Source: Adiantum capillus-veneris
Taxonomy: Eukaryota > Streptophyta > Polypodiopsida > Polypodiales > Pteridaceae
Assembly (NCBI GenBank): GCA_014529385.2
Contig: CM043958.1
Coordinates: 146,842,734 to 146,906,733 of the forward strand
Direction of reading: 5' to 3'
DNA length: 64,000 bases
Both the position numbers and the translations under genes were made by a program. Numbering within the stretch: the first letter of the stretch is position 1; every line of letters begins with the position of its first letter. The notes beneath the pieces were generated by a model. It worked only from the letters and a program-made list of their open reading frames with translations, was not told the DNA's origin and did no database searches. Below are positions 10,701 to 22,130 of this stretch, piece after piece.

Positions 10701-11642
10701 CTAAGAAGGTTGCTTCTCTATTTGGCTCACTATAACTTTCTCAGTATTCACTGTCTTGACTTGGCTTTTTATCTGCCTCAAAAACGCACTGCTCTTTGTC
10801 AATGTAGTCTTTGGCTTCTTTGAACTGCTAGCCTGTTCTTCAATTGCTTTCCTTTTCAGGTCTGTTGAAGTAGTCTGACTGTCTGTTGCTTCATCGTCTG
10901 AGGACAGCTCAATGTTCTTGGGCTCAGAAACCAGCTTCTCACTCCAAGCCTTTTTTACCTGCTCATGAACATCTGCAGCAGTGGCCCAATACAGAAATTG
11001 CCAAACATACCAAGCTTTAAAAACATTTTGGGATTTTAGCTTGGCAGTTTGCTGGAGCACATTGTGTGACAGGATTTGACAAAGGTTAATAGGAACCTTT
11101 GGATCCAATATCTTGGCCAATAGCATAGAAAAAAGTTTCTCGGATACATACGTTGGGTTGTTCTTAAGGCTTACTGCTTCAGCTACAAACCTGTAAGCAG
11201 TGGAAGCTTCCAGTCTTGCTACTGGAACACCTTGACCACTTGCCTTGCGCTTACGTTTAGCCGCTTCATCCTCCTTCAGGGCTATACTTATCTGCTGTGG
11301 AGTTTCCACAGATGGTTTGGGCTCGTTGGGCATTCTGAATGCAAAATCTATGGCCTCTGATGTCACTAACACCTTTCTACCATTAACCATGGCACTGCCA
11401 TCTTCAACGTCAAAAGAATCAAGAACTTGCTTGATGATGTCTATGTCAAAAGAAATTTTTGTAGCTTGCAACACAACTCGGAGATCCCATAGTTGTAGCA
11501 GAGTCATTGCTTGGTCAGTGAATACATAACGCTGGATTTTATTGTATGGTATGATGGGAAGGCTTGCCTTTGCAGTAGCAACTATGGCTTGGGTTTCCTC
11601 AAGAGACTCCTGCATCTTGTCTGAGCGTTTCCTTCTACCCAT
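10701..11642 (-). CDS. Accessory protein N-terminal part (post-integrase ORF)
   Basis: A 313-residue open frame starts at ATG 11642 and ends with TAG at 10701; the same frame goes on beyond the stop. The first 110 residues contain a helix-rich domain with SFDIDIIKQVLDSF and GRKVLVTSEAIDFAFRMP, then WYVWQFLYWATAADVHEQVKKAW near residue 215. A basic, Ser/Lys-rich tail with nuclear-localisation-like KRK and KKPK runs follows. The pattern V-x-V-x-x-G-x-x-V-x-V-T-x-x-x-I-x-x-x-F-x-x-P recalls the putative plant transposon protein domains carried by some plant LTR elements; I hold that only as a resemblance. Its position after the integrase is that of env-like or accessory ORFs in plant Ty3 elements, but I see no signal peptide or transmembrane segment. 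Confidence 0.55.
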   Translation of the reverse strand: MGRRKRSDKMQESLEETQAIVATAKASLPIIPYNKIQRYVFTDQAMTLLQLWDLRVVLQATKISFDIDIIKQVLDSFDVEDGSAMVNGRKVLVTSEAIDFAFRMPNEPKPSVETPQQISIALKEDEAAKRKRKASGQGVPVARLEASTAYRFVAEAVSLKNNPTYVSEKLFSMLLAKILDPKVPINLCQILSHNVLQQTAKLKSQNVFKAWYVWQFLYWATAADVHEQVKKAWSEKLVSEPKNIELSSDDEATDSQTTSTDLKRKAIEEQASSSKKPKTTLTKSSAFLRQIKSQVKTVNTEKVIVSQIEKQPS

Positions 11643-11920
11643 ACACTATGAAGACGATGAAATAGGCGAAGGAGAAGAAGACTTACTTGACGTTTCAAGC
11701 CGTACACTGGTGTCGCTGGCAAGGCTAGCTGACAGTTAACTGTCTCTTCAGAGGTCAAGGTTTGCGGCTGTAGCGAAGAAACCTCGGAGCTTGGCGATGG
11801 CGAATGATTAACAGGAGGAAAGCATCGCGCAGGGGATTTGTGAGGAAAAATTCCAACTCTCCTGACTGTTATACGTGTTCGCGCCATAAAAGCTCCACCA
11901 CTTGCCGTTCCTAGACTTGT

Positions 11921-12240
11921 GTGCGTCGCTGCTGTCATCGCAGACATGCATTGGACAAGACTGCGACCCATCCTTAAAATGATTACTACTGGCATACCAT
12001 CTGACCGTTGGGCGCTTAAAAATTGAAAAGTGTGTCCCCACTCATACCGAACTGGTTTCCAGTCTGTCTCAATCATACCGGTGCGTCGCTGTTGTCATCG
12101 CAGACATGCATTGGACAAGACTGCAACCCATCCTTAAAATGATTACTATTGGCATGCCATCTGACCGTTGGGCGCTTAAAAATTGAAAAGTGTGTCCCCA
12201 CTCATACCGGACTGGTTTCCAGTTTGGCTCAATCATACTG
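11921..12240. repeat. 160 bp tandem duplication
   Basis: Two head-to-tail copies (11921-12080 and 12081-12240) differ at only a few positions. Both start GTGCGTCGCTG and end near CTCAATCATAC. The duplication falls between the integrase tail and the accessory ORF. Confidence 0.9.
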
Positions 12241-13491
12241 ATACTAATTCTAAGATCAGTCTGATCTGGTTCTGCTGGTACTGGTTCTGAAATTGGAACT
12301 GGTTGCACATGAAAAAGCCCAAAAATATCTGATTCTGGTATCTCTTGATCAGCAAGTCCCAATTCCTTAGTACCTTGTTCTTGCCTATTTTCTTTAGCCT
12401 CTGAATAATAAAGCTTGATCTTTGCACCATTATATACTCCTGGCAACAATAATCCAGATAAATCTTTCAGTCTGATTGTGCCATTGGAGAAGACCCAGTC
12501 TACCTCAAATGGTCCTGCCCAGGCAATCTTTAGGTTTGGCTTCTTTGGACCCAGTCTAGACTGATATAGAAGCACCAAATCTCCTTTTTGAAATTCCCAA
12601 ACTTTAATTCGGCGATCATGCCACTGCTTTCTTCGTTGTTGAACAATTTCTTGTTCCAACATAGCCCGTCGCCTGAGTTCATCTAACTGCATCAGTTCAT
12701 CTAGCCGTTTTTTAAGATTGTGATTGAGGTCTAAGCCATACTTCACAGCCATTCTGAGACTTGGGATCACAAACTCCATAGGAACCACAGCTTCACTACC
12801 ATACACCATTCTGAATGTTGTCATTCTAGTAGTGACCTTATATTATAAGCTATCCTATAAGCCCATAGAGCAGTCTGGACTTTCAAATCCCACTGGTCTG
12901 ATTTCTTTTGCACCACCTTAGTAAGAATAGTCTTTATTGTCTTGTTGCTACTTTCAGCCTGTCCATTACATCTGGGATAGTAAGGAGTAGATTTCTCATG
13001 CTTGACTGAAAGCATATCCAATAGGATTTCCATAGTGTCATTGATAAAATGTGTTCCTTCATCTGACACAATCTCTACTGGACATCCATATCGGCAGACA
13101 ATATTATCAAATAGAAACCTTGCAGTTCACTTGGCTGTGCTGTCAGGAAGAGCCTTAGCTTCAACCCACTTGGTTACATAACAAGTAGCCATTAATATGT
13201 ACTTGTTCTTCCTGGGGGTAACCTTCTTAAAAGGTCCCATAAAATCTAGTCCCCATTTCATGAACACTCCCAGTGGTTGTAATGGCATCAAAGGAGTCAT
13301 ATCTGCACAACTGTTGGTCGACCCATTCTTTGGCATATGTCACAAGTTTTACAAAAGCTTTTGACATCAGCAATCAGTGTTTGCCACCACATACCATCTT
13401 GTAAAATCTTCTTGTAGGTTACTTCGTTGGAAAAGTGTCCACTAGATTCACCATTATGCGCTTCTGAAATCACTTGCATTCTTCCTTCCAT
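12233..13491 (-). pseudogene. Integrase of the minus-strand gypsy element
   Basis: The N-terminal zinc-binding part is at 13491-13330: H-N-G-E-S-S-G-H and CKTCDICQR give the HHCC pattern. The catalytic core follows, with [11 protein letters not shown] and [18 protein letters not shown] (13300-13130), VSDEGTHFIND and NGQAESSNKTIKTIL (13070-12940), which carry the D, D and E of the triad. The C-terminal part (12824-12240) has RRIKVWEFQKGDLVLLY and AGPFEVDWVFSNGTIRLKDL, the GPF/Y module. The core is split at about 13130 and 12825 by frame changes. It would insert the cDNA copy into chromosomes. No chromodomain is seen downstream. Confidence 0.85.
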
Positions 13492-13662
13492 AGGGACACA
13501 TTGTCGAAGTATACGATCAACACCCAGTCGATAAAGTAATCCTCCGTTGATAGTAGATTTCAGGCTTTTTATGATCAGATCTTTCTTCTGGTTTTGCTTC
13601 CAATCCTCTGGAAAGGCACCTTGGGAAATAAATTGATAAATATCGTACCATTCAGGATCAAC

Positions 13663-14438
13663 TCATTCTTCTGCCTCTAACTGAAATAAGGTAGCGTCTA
13701 CTGGTTCATCTCTCAAGGGTGATTCTGAATAACCTTCCGTACTTCTTGAGAGAAAATCATATCCACAATGGTTTTTGCCAGGCTTATGGAAAATTCTGAA
13801 TTCAAACTCCATTAGGAACATCATCCATCCTATCAGCCTGCCTTGAATAATGACTTTATTAATCAGAAACAGAAGAGCCTGATGGTCCACATAAAAATGG
13901 AATAACTTTCCCAACAGGTAATGCCTGAACTTTGTAGCGCTGAAAACCATTCCAAGGGCTTCTCTCTCAGTAGTAGTATAGCCTTGTTCAGCCTGATTGA
14001 ATCTGCGAGACTGGCGAAATAAACCGGATAATCAGTTCTTCCGGCTGGTTGAGCTAATATTGCCCCCATTGCCAATCCCGAAGCATCTACATGTACATGG
14101 AAAATAATATCCCAGTTTGGCTGCCTAAGGAATGGTTTACTGATAATGGCTTTTTTCAGATTCTGGAAGCTCTCCTCACATTCAGCAGTCCAGTTGAACT
14201 TACTCATCTTCTTTGTAAGCTCATATAGTGGTACTGCTTGAGAAGCAAACTTATGTACAAATCTTCTATAGAAATTCACATAACCCAAGAAAGAGCTCAA
14301 CTCTGAAGCAGTTATGGGTGCTTTAGCTTGCTGAACACATTGAATTTTTTCATTGGCCATCTCTATTCCATTTTGGGAAACCACATGTCCCAGTAGTTGT
14401 CCCTTCCATACTAAAAAAATAGATTTGAATGGATTCAA
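13663..14438 (-). pseudogene. RT thumb/connection and RNase H of the gypsy element
   Basis: The 14438-13990 piece reads LLGHVVSQNGIEM, FLGYVNFYRRFVHKFA and the RNase H start VHVDASGLAMGAILAQ, in which the first catalytic Asp is present. The 13950-13663 piece continues with VFSATKFRHYLLGKLFHFYVDHQALLFLIN and FHKPGKNHCGYDFLSR. One frameshift near 13990 divides them, and the usual TEREALA motif falls at the break. The enzyme removes RNA from the RNA-DNA hybrid during reverse transcription. Confidence 0.8.
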
Positions 14439-14479
14439 ACAAATCTGCTTCTCCGACAGCGTTTGAAAACCATTTCTAG

Positions 14480-15437
14480 GAATAGTAGGTGTTGTTACTC
14501 ATCTGAATAGATAGTAAAGTCATCCATGAAAATGGAGAGGAACCGATGAAGGAATTCATTAAACATATCCATCATACACCGCTGAAAGGTAGCTGGTGCA
14601 TTGCACAGGCCAAAAGGCATCACCAGATACATGAAAGCTCCCCACTTAGTGATGAAAGTGATCTAAGGTAGCTGGTGCATTGCACAGGCCAAAAGGCATC
14701 ACCAGATACATGAAAGCTCCCCACTCATTGATGAAAGTGATCTTGGCTCTATCTTCAGGAGCGATCTGTAACTGGTTATAGCCACTGTTACCATCCATGA
14801 AGCTATACATTTCATATCCTGCGATCTCATCAAGCAACATGTCAGTAAAAGGCAAGGGAAATGGATCTTTGATAGTTTGGGCGTTTAGTTTCCTATAGTC
14901 GACACAAACTCTCAATTTCCCATTCTTCTTGGGAACGACGACTATGGGAAATAGCCAATCGCTACTTGCCACCTCAGTGATGAACCCAGCCTTGCGAAGA
15001 TTATCAATCTCCTCCTTGACCTTCTTTGCATAGTTGGAGTTCATCCGGTATCTTTGCAGTCGTACTGGCCTAGCATCTGGCTTCAGCGGTATTCGGTGCT
15101 GACATACATCAAGATCTACTCCCTTCAGATCTGTATGTTCCCAGGCAAACACATCTTTATAGTTCTGGAACATCTTACGTGCCTTCTCCTTCATTGTCGG
15201 GTTGAGGTGCTTGTTGACCTTGATCATCCTAGGATTATCCTCCGATCCTATGTTCAACTCTTCCACTTCTTGGTCGTCTAGAAGCAACCAATTAGGCCCG
15301 CCTCCTTTTTGTTTGGTCGACTCTTCAGCGTAATCCCAGGATGGTCCATTCATTTTTGAATCAGTATTCTGATCCACTGGGTACTCTTCAGAACGTACTG
15401 GTTCCTCTACCATACCAGTATCAGCTAGTTCCACCAT
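14480..15437 (-). pseudogene. Reverse transcriptase of the gypsy element
   Basis: Fingers and palm are clear: ASSDWLFPIVVVPKKNGKLR, VCVDYRKLNAQTIKDPFPLP, SFMDGNSGYNQLQI (first catalytic Asp) and YLVMPFGLCNAPAT. At that point a 79 bp tandem duplication (14586-14743) interrupts the frame. Past it the minus strand still gives IFMDDFTIYSD near 14545-14510, the Y/F-x-D-D box with both catalytic aspartates. The upstream linker (15437-15200) begins the pol polyprotein. Ty3-type RT; inactivated. Confidence 0.85.
14586..14743. repeat. 79 bp tandem duplication inside RT
   Basis: Copies 14586-14664 and 14665-14743 are nearly identical and start AAGGTAGCTGGTGCATTGCA. The duplication repeats the MPFGLCNAPAT region and shifts the frame (79 is not a multiple of 3). 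Confidence 0.95.
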
Positions 15438-15485
15438 CCTTCCAGTTAGCTAAACTGTTCTTTCCCCTGTGTTGACTTCAGTAAA

Positions 15486-16075
15486 CTAATCAGGGAATTG
15501 TCTTTTCTGCTTATCAGCCTGCTCTTTATTCAGCAAGACTGCATTCAAGTCAATCTCTGCCAAAGGGAATATGTTCATGGCCGCTAGCATTCGCTCGATC
15601 TTCTTGGCTCTGTACTTCTGACATAACTCCTTTGGCCTCAACTCCTTTCTCCAGCTCCTAGTATTGTTTGTCTGGATTTGGATTCTACCACTGGCCCCTT
15701 CTATGGTTAATGTTTGGTTTACATAGTCATGAACAGCATGTGTTGTTCTCAACCATGGGCACCCTAGTAGCATCCCATATGACCCTTGCACATCCAGAAC
15801 TAAGAACTGGTTTTGAATTTCTCCCTCCCAAGTCTTATCTGCATATTTTCAATCATACCCTTTGCCTGTACGACTCTATGATCTTCCATTCGTACTTTGA
15901 ATGGTGTTGGCTTCATATTAGTGATACCCATTCTCTGCTGGAGATGAACTCCCATTATGTTGACTCCTGCTCCTCCATCCAAGATAACACTTGAGAGAGG
16001 TTCCCACTGCTTCCTAACCTTGTAGTCCACCTGAATAAGTGGAACTTCATCATCTCGGACGGCCATCAGGTCCAC
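15486..16075 (-). pseudogene. Protease of the gypsy element
   Basis: The active-site motif is SVILDGGAGVNIMG (about 15990-15945), with D-G-G in place of the usual D-[ST]-G. The distal motif GMLLGCPWLR lies at 15780-15750 in another frame, so a frameshift near 15795 splits the domain. The substitution at the second position would be unusual for an active retropepsin and may be decay. Its place between gag knuckles and RT is canonical. Confidence 0.75.
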
Positions 16076-16171
16076 TGTTCTGGCCTCGACCTCAGCTTTT
16101 CTGCGCTATTTGATAAAGTTGGCCACTTCAGGCAAGGTTTTTCTAATATCCTCCAGCTCTACAGTCAGCTT

Positions 16172-17083
16172 CTAAATTCTATCACAAATTTTCACATGAA
16201 TTTCTTCTCTTTCTTGGTCAGATTGATTGTCAGAGCTTGAAGAACTGGTATCTTCACATTGCCATTCCTCTTTTGCAGTGCTTCCACTCTTTCCATCAAC
16301 TCTCAGTTCATCAGTTAGTGCATTTACCGTAGCCAACATGGTCTCAATTATGGCCGGAACTGACTGATATTTATCAGTCGATTGGGATGGTATCCTCTGA
16401 ATGACTCTAGCTTCAGAACTTTCTGGCTGCTCTAGCAGCTTCTTAGCTAAATCCTCCGTGATTTTAGACGCTAGTTCCCTCTGCTCTTGCCACTCATCTA
16501 CCACCTTCTCTTTACCTTTGGCCTTCCAAATTTCTCTTTGTTGAGCCCACTTGCTGCTGGTAGGATTGACTGGTGCTTCTAAAGTGTCTGGAATTTCTTC
16601 AATGACTACACCCTTGCTTCTAGTAACTATCCTTACGAGGACTGGCTCTGGTGCCTTAGCCTCAGTAGTAGTAGTTGCAGGTGCATCTGGGCATTGGGCT
16701 GCAAAATGGCCATGCTTCCCACAAGTGTAGCAATTAATGCTCCTATTTTGGAAGCTGCCAAGTCCTCTGCCTCTAGCCATACCTGGTTGGAATCGACCAC
16801 GTCCCTGATCAGTACCACTTGTACCTGGTCTCTCCTCTTGAGCTACTTTGACTGGTTCTACCTTCACTGGTTCAGTGTAGGCAACCACTGACAGATCTTT
16901 GCCTTTCTTAAAGTAGTGGATCCTGATGCCACAATTGTTCCATAGATGACCAAAAGCCTTACAGTAGGTACATTGTGGACATTCATTGGAGATATGGTCC
17001 TTGGATTTGCATTTCGAACACCAAGTCTCCATCTTCCAAACTGGCTGTCTTGTGTGGATAATTTTGGCAATCTGTCTAGCCAT
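16172..17083 (-). pseudogene. gag: Gag C-terminal part with three zinc knuckles
   Basis: A 303-residue open frame with three CX2CX4HX4C knuckles: CSKCKSKDHISNEC, CTYCKAFGHLWNNC and CYTCGKHGHFAAQC. The first two are 4 residues apart and the third follows an RG-rich linker. This is the nucleocapsid part, binding the element RNA. It lies one frame away from the capsid part upstream, with the shift near 17100-17240. The C-terminal half is acidic with a long serine run. Confidence 0.8.
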
Positions 17084-17244
17084 TTCTTCAATTTTCTTGG
17101 TCCAAGATCCCTTCTTTGACTTCTCCTTGGCTCGTTCATTAGAGCTGCTCTCGGAGCTACTGGAATCAGAACTTTCAGTAGCACAGCTACTGCTGGTCCT
17201 TCGCTTTTTGTGGCTCTTTTCCTTCTTGGCCTGCTGTTCCAGCT

Positions 17245-18141
17245 TTAATGCCCTTTGAATTTCTTGGTAGGGGCTGGTACCTCTTGTTCCCTAAGCTTTT
17301 TGCTTCTGAACCCATTCAGAAACCATGCCCTCAACCTCTTCTCAGATGGCGGTTCCTGTAACTGCCTGGTTAGCTCCTTGATCTTTTCCACATAACTGCA
17401 AACTGATAAATTTCTCTGTTTGATCTTATCTAGTTCACAGAGAATATCTTCATCCCCTCTGTTGGCGGAATATTCCAACCTGAAGGCTTTAAGCAATTTG
17501 TTGTATGATCTGAGCTGGCAAGCAGGGTAATGGTAATACCATTTCCTTGCTGCCTCCTTCAAAGTTTGTGGAAAATATTCCCCCCAATCATCTTCATCAA
17601 TATTTTTAAGTTCAGCATACTACTCGAAAGCATGTATGTGAACGTCTGGAACATCCTTCTTACCTCCCTTGAATATTGGAAAAGAAATTTTCAAGGAAGC
17701 TGTGTAATCATTTCGATTACCAATGATCCTGCCACTTCTCTTCTTGGATTCAAAATGGCGGTTGGGAGTCTTCTTGCAATTATCAGTGTCAGCATCCCAA
17801 TCAATCTCTGTCTCTGTCTCAATGTCAATGTCTTCTTTGGTTTTTCTGCTAGAAGTACGGTGAGTACCTTTACTTCCCTTGGTACCCTCATCCCCCTGCC
17901 GGGACCGAGAACTCTTGGAACTCTTGGAACTCTTGGCTTTCCGTGCTTCCCGTTCTGCCCGTCGACGTCCAGAATGAATGGAGTGCTGTGAGTCCTTCAC
18001 CTCATCAACCTGACTATGATCCTCCTGAGCCTCAGTGTCACTCATCTTCTCTTGCTTGGGGTCAGACTCTCTTCCTGACTCCTCAGAAATGGGATCAACA
18101 CGAATGGTGGATTTCGGGCCACGACTGGACTTAGGTGCCAT
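17245..18141 (-). pseudogene. gag: Gag N-terminal and capsid part
   Basis: Starts at ATG 18141. The first 120 residues are charged, rich in S, K, E and D, with many SSKSSKSSRS-type repeats. The capsid domain runs across one TAG stop (17620) and continues in the same frame to 17245, with KEAARKWYYHYP, SYNKLLKAFRLEYS and RLRAWFLNGFR, matching the retrotransposon gag family. It forms the particle. Confidence 0.8.
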
Positions 18142-18199
18142 TGCTAAAAACTTCCAATTGGTAGAAGAGTCTTTTAGTCAATGAGCTTCAGCTCGAGCC

Positions 18200-18662
18200 A
18201 CCATGATCGCCAAAATGGAATTGGAGCTGATCTCTTGAGATAGCTAATTCCAGTGTTAGAAGATTTCAGCTAAACTAGTGTGAGAAGATTTCAGACAGTA
18301 GACTGGATAGAAATCAGAAACTAGACTCGAATTTGGATACTGGAATAAGAATCAGACTGATGTACTGGTTCAGATTCAGATTCAGAAGACTGGATGAGAA
18401 GTAAGTGTAACTGGAATATATGCCATGATTGGGATAACAGATCAAGATTACAGCGAATATGATTTACAAAGAGAGTACAGCCAACAATACTGCCAATGAT
18501 TCTCAAGTACAAGTGTAGCCAAAGTGCTAACCCAAATGATAACGATTGCCAACCCGATTACAATGTAATGGGCCCTATTTATACACTTCGGGTTTACTGT
18601 AGTAATTACCATAGTAACTACTAAGTAATTTGTTGCCCATCTTCTAAGAGGACGTTCCCACA
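18200..18662 (-). repeat. 5' LTR of the gypsy element
   Basis: On the minus strand it starts TGTGGGAACGTCC at 18662 and carries a TATAAATAGGG promoter box near 18584-18575. The inner end is approximate (about 18200) because the other LTR is missing. I could not assign a tRNA to the primer site. Confidence 0.6.
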
Positions 18663-18675
18663 TAGTGAACTATCC

Positions 18676-20200
18676 AGGACGCATGGGATGAAGGTCTTTT
18701 TATGGAAGGTACTATGGGGAGACTTACCAAATGGGGTTAAGGTTCTTATGAGGGATATAGGTCCAAATAGATGCTCGCAATGCAAAACAAATAGTGAACA
18801 CCTCTCGCATCTGTTCAAGGGGTGCCGGACGGTCTGCGATCCGACGGAAAAGATTTGCAAATGGGTTCAAAAGACCTGGAAGATATCATTCTTTAAGAAT
18901 GATGGGAAGGTGTCCAAGATCCAAACATTGCTTAGTGCAACACAAATTGTTAATTTTGTTACTTCAAATAGGTTTGGAAGGCTAGGAAATGTCTGGTCTT
19001 TGAAAATTCAATGGAAGCATTTAATAATACAAGAAAGCAAGAGGACTATTATCGCCATTGGATAATGGATGAACATTGATGAGTGTAGCAAGGCAAGTTG
19101 CGCCACAGTGGCCGACTTACATGGTAATGGGTGTGGACCCATGGGGTGGCTCCGCTATTATCAGTCGATGTAACTATGGTCTACTGAAGTTGTCATGGCT
19201 CGGCATGAGCATGGCAAGTACTCTACTCGCCATTGTGAGTTTTGCAAAAAAATAAAAAATAAACTTCTTCCAAGAACAACTTGAGAATTATATGCCACCA
19301 TACACTTTTAGAGGTGATTGTGTGAGTGCAGAGAGTTCAAACACTGGCCTTGGCTTAGACCAAGTGCTAAGACCGCTCCATAGCACACAATGGAGCCAAT
19401 GAGGGATATAATATGTATGCCAAATCTCTTGCCATTAGAAGGAACATGTGGTGCATGCTTCGGCTCTCAAATGATAGCTATGCACACAAAAGAGAAAAGA
19501 GCAAAGAGCAAAGAGCAAAGGGGGAAATTCACTTCAAGGGGAGGAGCATTGGCATTAGCATCTATATTAGATAATTTTGATAGATATTTTTTAGCACTAC
19601 ATCTAATTTTGCATCCAATAAAGGTATCAAGAAATGCCTTGAATGTAGAAAGCCGGGACATACATTAAAGGATTCCTTGAGACTTATATAGTTTAGACAT
19701 TGTGGAAAGATGGGGCATCCCTCTTCCAAGTGTCAAAGCAGCAACAACACCCAGAAATTGGTACAGTAGAAGAGATGAATGTGAAGCCAGTGTTCCATGA
19801 CTTGGTGTAGTGGTAGCTTGTAGACAAAATATGGGTGAACCCTAGCCTCATTTTTTGGAGTCATCTTTAATGATAGCTCGGTCTATGTGGATATCTTGGT
19901 CCTAAGAGACTCGTTGTTTGAGGGGGGGTGTCTTTGGCCTTCATGGAACCATAGTCATTGAGTCAGCATAACCTTTGTGGTCTAGCCTTTGTGGCATAAC
20001 CTATGTGGTCTGGCCTTTGTGGCAGTTTGAGCTCTTTGTAGTGGGTCAATAGTCTAGTCCAAAGTCCATGGGGAGCTTTTTTGGGATTGTGGCCTTTGCC
20101 CTATATCGACAACTAGTGTGTTAATCGTCTCTTATACAATCCATAGTCTAATAATCATGTGAGCATGTGACAACACATAGCCTAGCACACTTGGCATGGT
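18676..20200 (+). repeat. Repeat block D1 (LINE 3' end plus gag-knuckle relic)
   Basis: D1 matches 22131-23550 over its length with scattered substitutions and small indels. It starts with a LINE zf-RVT remnant (18688-19065), whose 3' end at about 19231-19264 is an A-rich TTTTGCAAAAAAATAAAAAATAAA tail. It then has a stretch around 19640-19750 that encodes zinc-knuckle relics, CLECRKPGHTLKDS and RHCGKMGHPSSKC. The rest is non-coding, with short TTTGTGG-type repeats near 19970-20030. The left edge lies 14 bases from the neighbouring gypsy LTR, so that insertion may have truncated it. Confidence 0.8.
18688..19065 (+). pseudogene. LINE zf-RVT domain remnant (copy 1)
   Basis: Codes for a 125-residue piece. 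MKVFLWKVLWGDLPNGVKVL then CSQCKTNSEHLSHLFKGC matches the zf-RVT domain found after the reverse transcriptase in plant LINE-derived proteins (W-K-x-F-x-W-K...C-x-x-C...H-L-F-x-x-C). The cysteines and histidine are present. No RT lies upstream because the gypsy element begins there. Confidence 0.7.
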
Positions 20201-20239
20201 GAGATTTTTATGAAGAAATAACACTAAAGACTCGATAGC

Positions 20240-21640
20240 ATGGTTGTGGGTGGGATGGGATACAATTGCAAGACCTATTGAGCAAGGCGATATTGGTGTC
20301 CTTAACCCTAGTATTCATACAGAGTCCCATTGTGCCAAGTTTGTGGTATCAATCATTAAGTAAGACCAAGCATGGGAAGCTATGGTTGATGGACAATGTT
20401 AAATTGTGCTCACAAGTTGGTCAATGGAAAGGGCTTGAGATACATGACAAGTTGTTGGTACCTTGGTGGTCCAACCTAAAACTTTGGGGCACAACTAGTG
20501 AGCTAGTTTGGAAATGAAGTGGAGAAACAGAGACCTTTGAATGGGGAAAGATAAGAAGGTACTTTCACAAGTCTATATTTCACTGGTCCCCTTGGCTATC
20601 TAAGGCAGGAAGCATCCTTTTGAACCCATTTGGGAAGGAGGTAGCCAAAAAGATCAATAAAAAAGGATTTCATCAACTAGGCCAATTTTGGAACAATAGC
20701 AGCGGGAACTCGAAAAGAACAGATCAACTCACCTCCCAATTCCACCTCAATCGGACTAAAAGACTACTAGCCAATAGAGCTTTCGAACAACTAGATATAC
20801 ATTGAATGCCTAACTAGGAGTCTAGGTTCAAGTGGAATGCATGGTAGTGGACCACAAACATGCATTTTCTTAAACCATAAACCAAGGATGGGTACAACTC
20901 CATTATGGTCTCAAAAGACTCCCCCCCCCCCCCCCCCGAAAAAACAATGGGGAAAGCAATGGCCAAAATTGAGGTGGATGGCAATCACGAAGAACATCTT
21001 ATGCCCACAATGGCTGCTTGAGATGAAGGTCTTTCTTTGGAAATTTATGTGGGAAACCCCACCTATTGGGGTGAAGGTCCTTGCCAGAGGGATTGGTTCT
21101 AAAAGATGCTTGCAATGTAGAAAGGCTAGTGAGGATCTCCCTCACTTGTTCAAGGAGTGCTCAACAATCTATGGCCTAATACGAAAGATATGCAAATGGG
21201 TCCAAAAGACCTGAAAGATTGGTTTCTTCAAGAACGATCTCTTCTTGGGTAGGAAGGTCTTCTAGAGCCAAGCACTCCTTATCAACACAAAAATTGTCAA
21301 GTTATTGTACTTCAAACACACTTGGAAGGTCAAGAACTGTCACGTATTTGTCTCAAAAATAGCTAGATTCACGAAGATTATACAAGATACCATGGAAATA
21401 ATTATCGCCTTTGGGAAGTAGATTAACTTTGATGAGTGGTTCAGCAACACTACTACCATATTGTCAGCCAAGTTTTCACGGGGTGGCTCCCCTGTTAGCC
21501 GATGTGGTTGCTAGGAGACATCATGGCTTGACACAAGCATGACCAAAATCATTAATTTTGCGTTTATGTTTATATATTCTACTTACCATTGTGAGTTTTG
21601 CCAATAAATAAATAAAAATCAAGCAAAAGGATTTCAAAGG
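20240..21640 (+). pseudogene. LINE C-terminal remnant with zf-RVT (copy 2)
   Basis: Broken frames at 20266-20517, 20620-20805 and 20837-21214 give successive parts of the region after a plant LINE RT: LEIHDKLLVPWWSNLKLW, a helical linker, then MKVFLWKFMWETPPIGVKVL and CLQCRKASEDLPHLFKEC. A run of 16 or so C residues (20923-20938) expands a proline stretch in front of the zinc domain. The A-rich 3' end is TTTTGCCAATAAATAAATAAAAA at about 21596-21618. It is a more diverged relative of copies 1 and 3. Confidence 0.65.
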
Positions 21641-22130
21641 AACCAAAGACATTGAAGAGGAAAGGTAGCAACCCCATCGAAGTGCAAAGGGGAGTTGAAA
21701 AGCTTCCATTAAGAAGAAAAAAAATCATCATCAAAGCTCAAAATCTTCTTCAAGAGATCAACATTTGGTTGAAGCACTTGAACTCTGTGACCCGGGTCAT
21801 GGGTCCAAGTGAGCGATGCTCGAAGGTGCACTTGGTAGCTTATGAGCCGGAATGCTCGTACTTTATAAAATAAAATAAATCTTTTTCTCTCCCTCTCTCT
21901 CTCCCAAGGGTCTAAGAAGTTACTTACGATAGGGGCTCACCTTTTCAAAGACCCTCTCTTCAAAAGCCTAGCCTTGAAAGCTTTGAGCAAGCTTCGGAAA
22001 GATGTGTATTCAGCCAGCCCTAGGGCTTGGGATATCTTTGCCAAGAATATACAAAAAGCAATCAAAATTGCAGGCGTTAGACTAAAGAAATACCGAGAGG
22101 AGAGGGGTGAAGAAAATTTGGTGCCCACAA
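21641..22130 (+). other. LINE-like coding relic before repeat D2
   Basis: The stretch 21900-22110 can be read as a basic helical peptide (HLFKDPLFKSLALKALSKLR, then AWDIFAKNIQKA) of the kind found between RT and zf-RVT in plant LINEs. 21650-21870 has no recognised similarity. A short CT tract lies near 21885-21905. Confidence 0.4.

Larger units (their letters stand above)
8240..18662 (-). mobile_element. Ty3/gypsy retrotransposon with a 3' accessory coding region
   Basis: Read on the minus strand, the order is LTR (18662 leftward), gag (18141-16172), protease (about 16075-15650), RT (15437-14480), RNase H (14438-13663), integrase (13491-12240) and then about 3.4 kb of further coding sequence (11642-8257). 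Protease-RT-RNase H-integrase is the Ty3 order. I see no chromodomain after the integrase. The left LTR is not visible: the accessory frame ends at 8257 and element A's LTR follows, so the 3' end was truncated or A inserted into it. Many frameshifts and two short tandem duplications show that this copy is dead. Confidence 0.85.

Noticed and set aside
14646-14700. C-terminal LDHFHH of the RT open frame as a real end
   Set aside because: It is the frame shift made by the 79 bp duplication.
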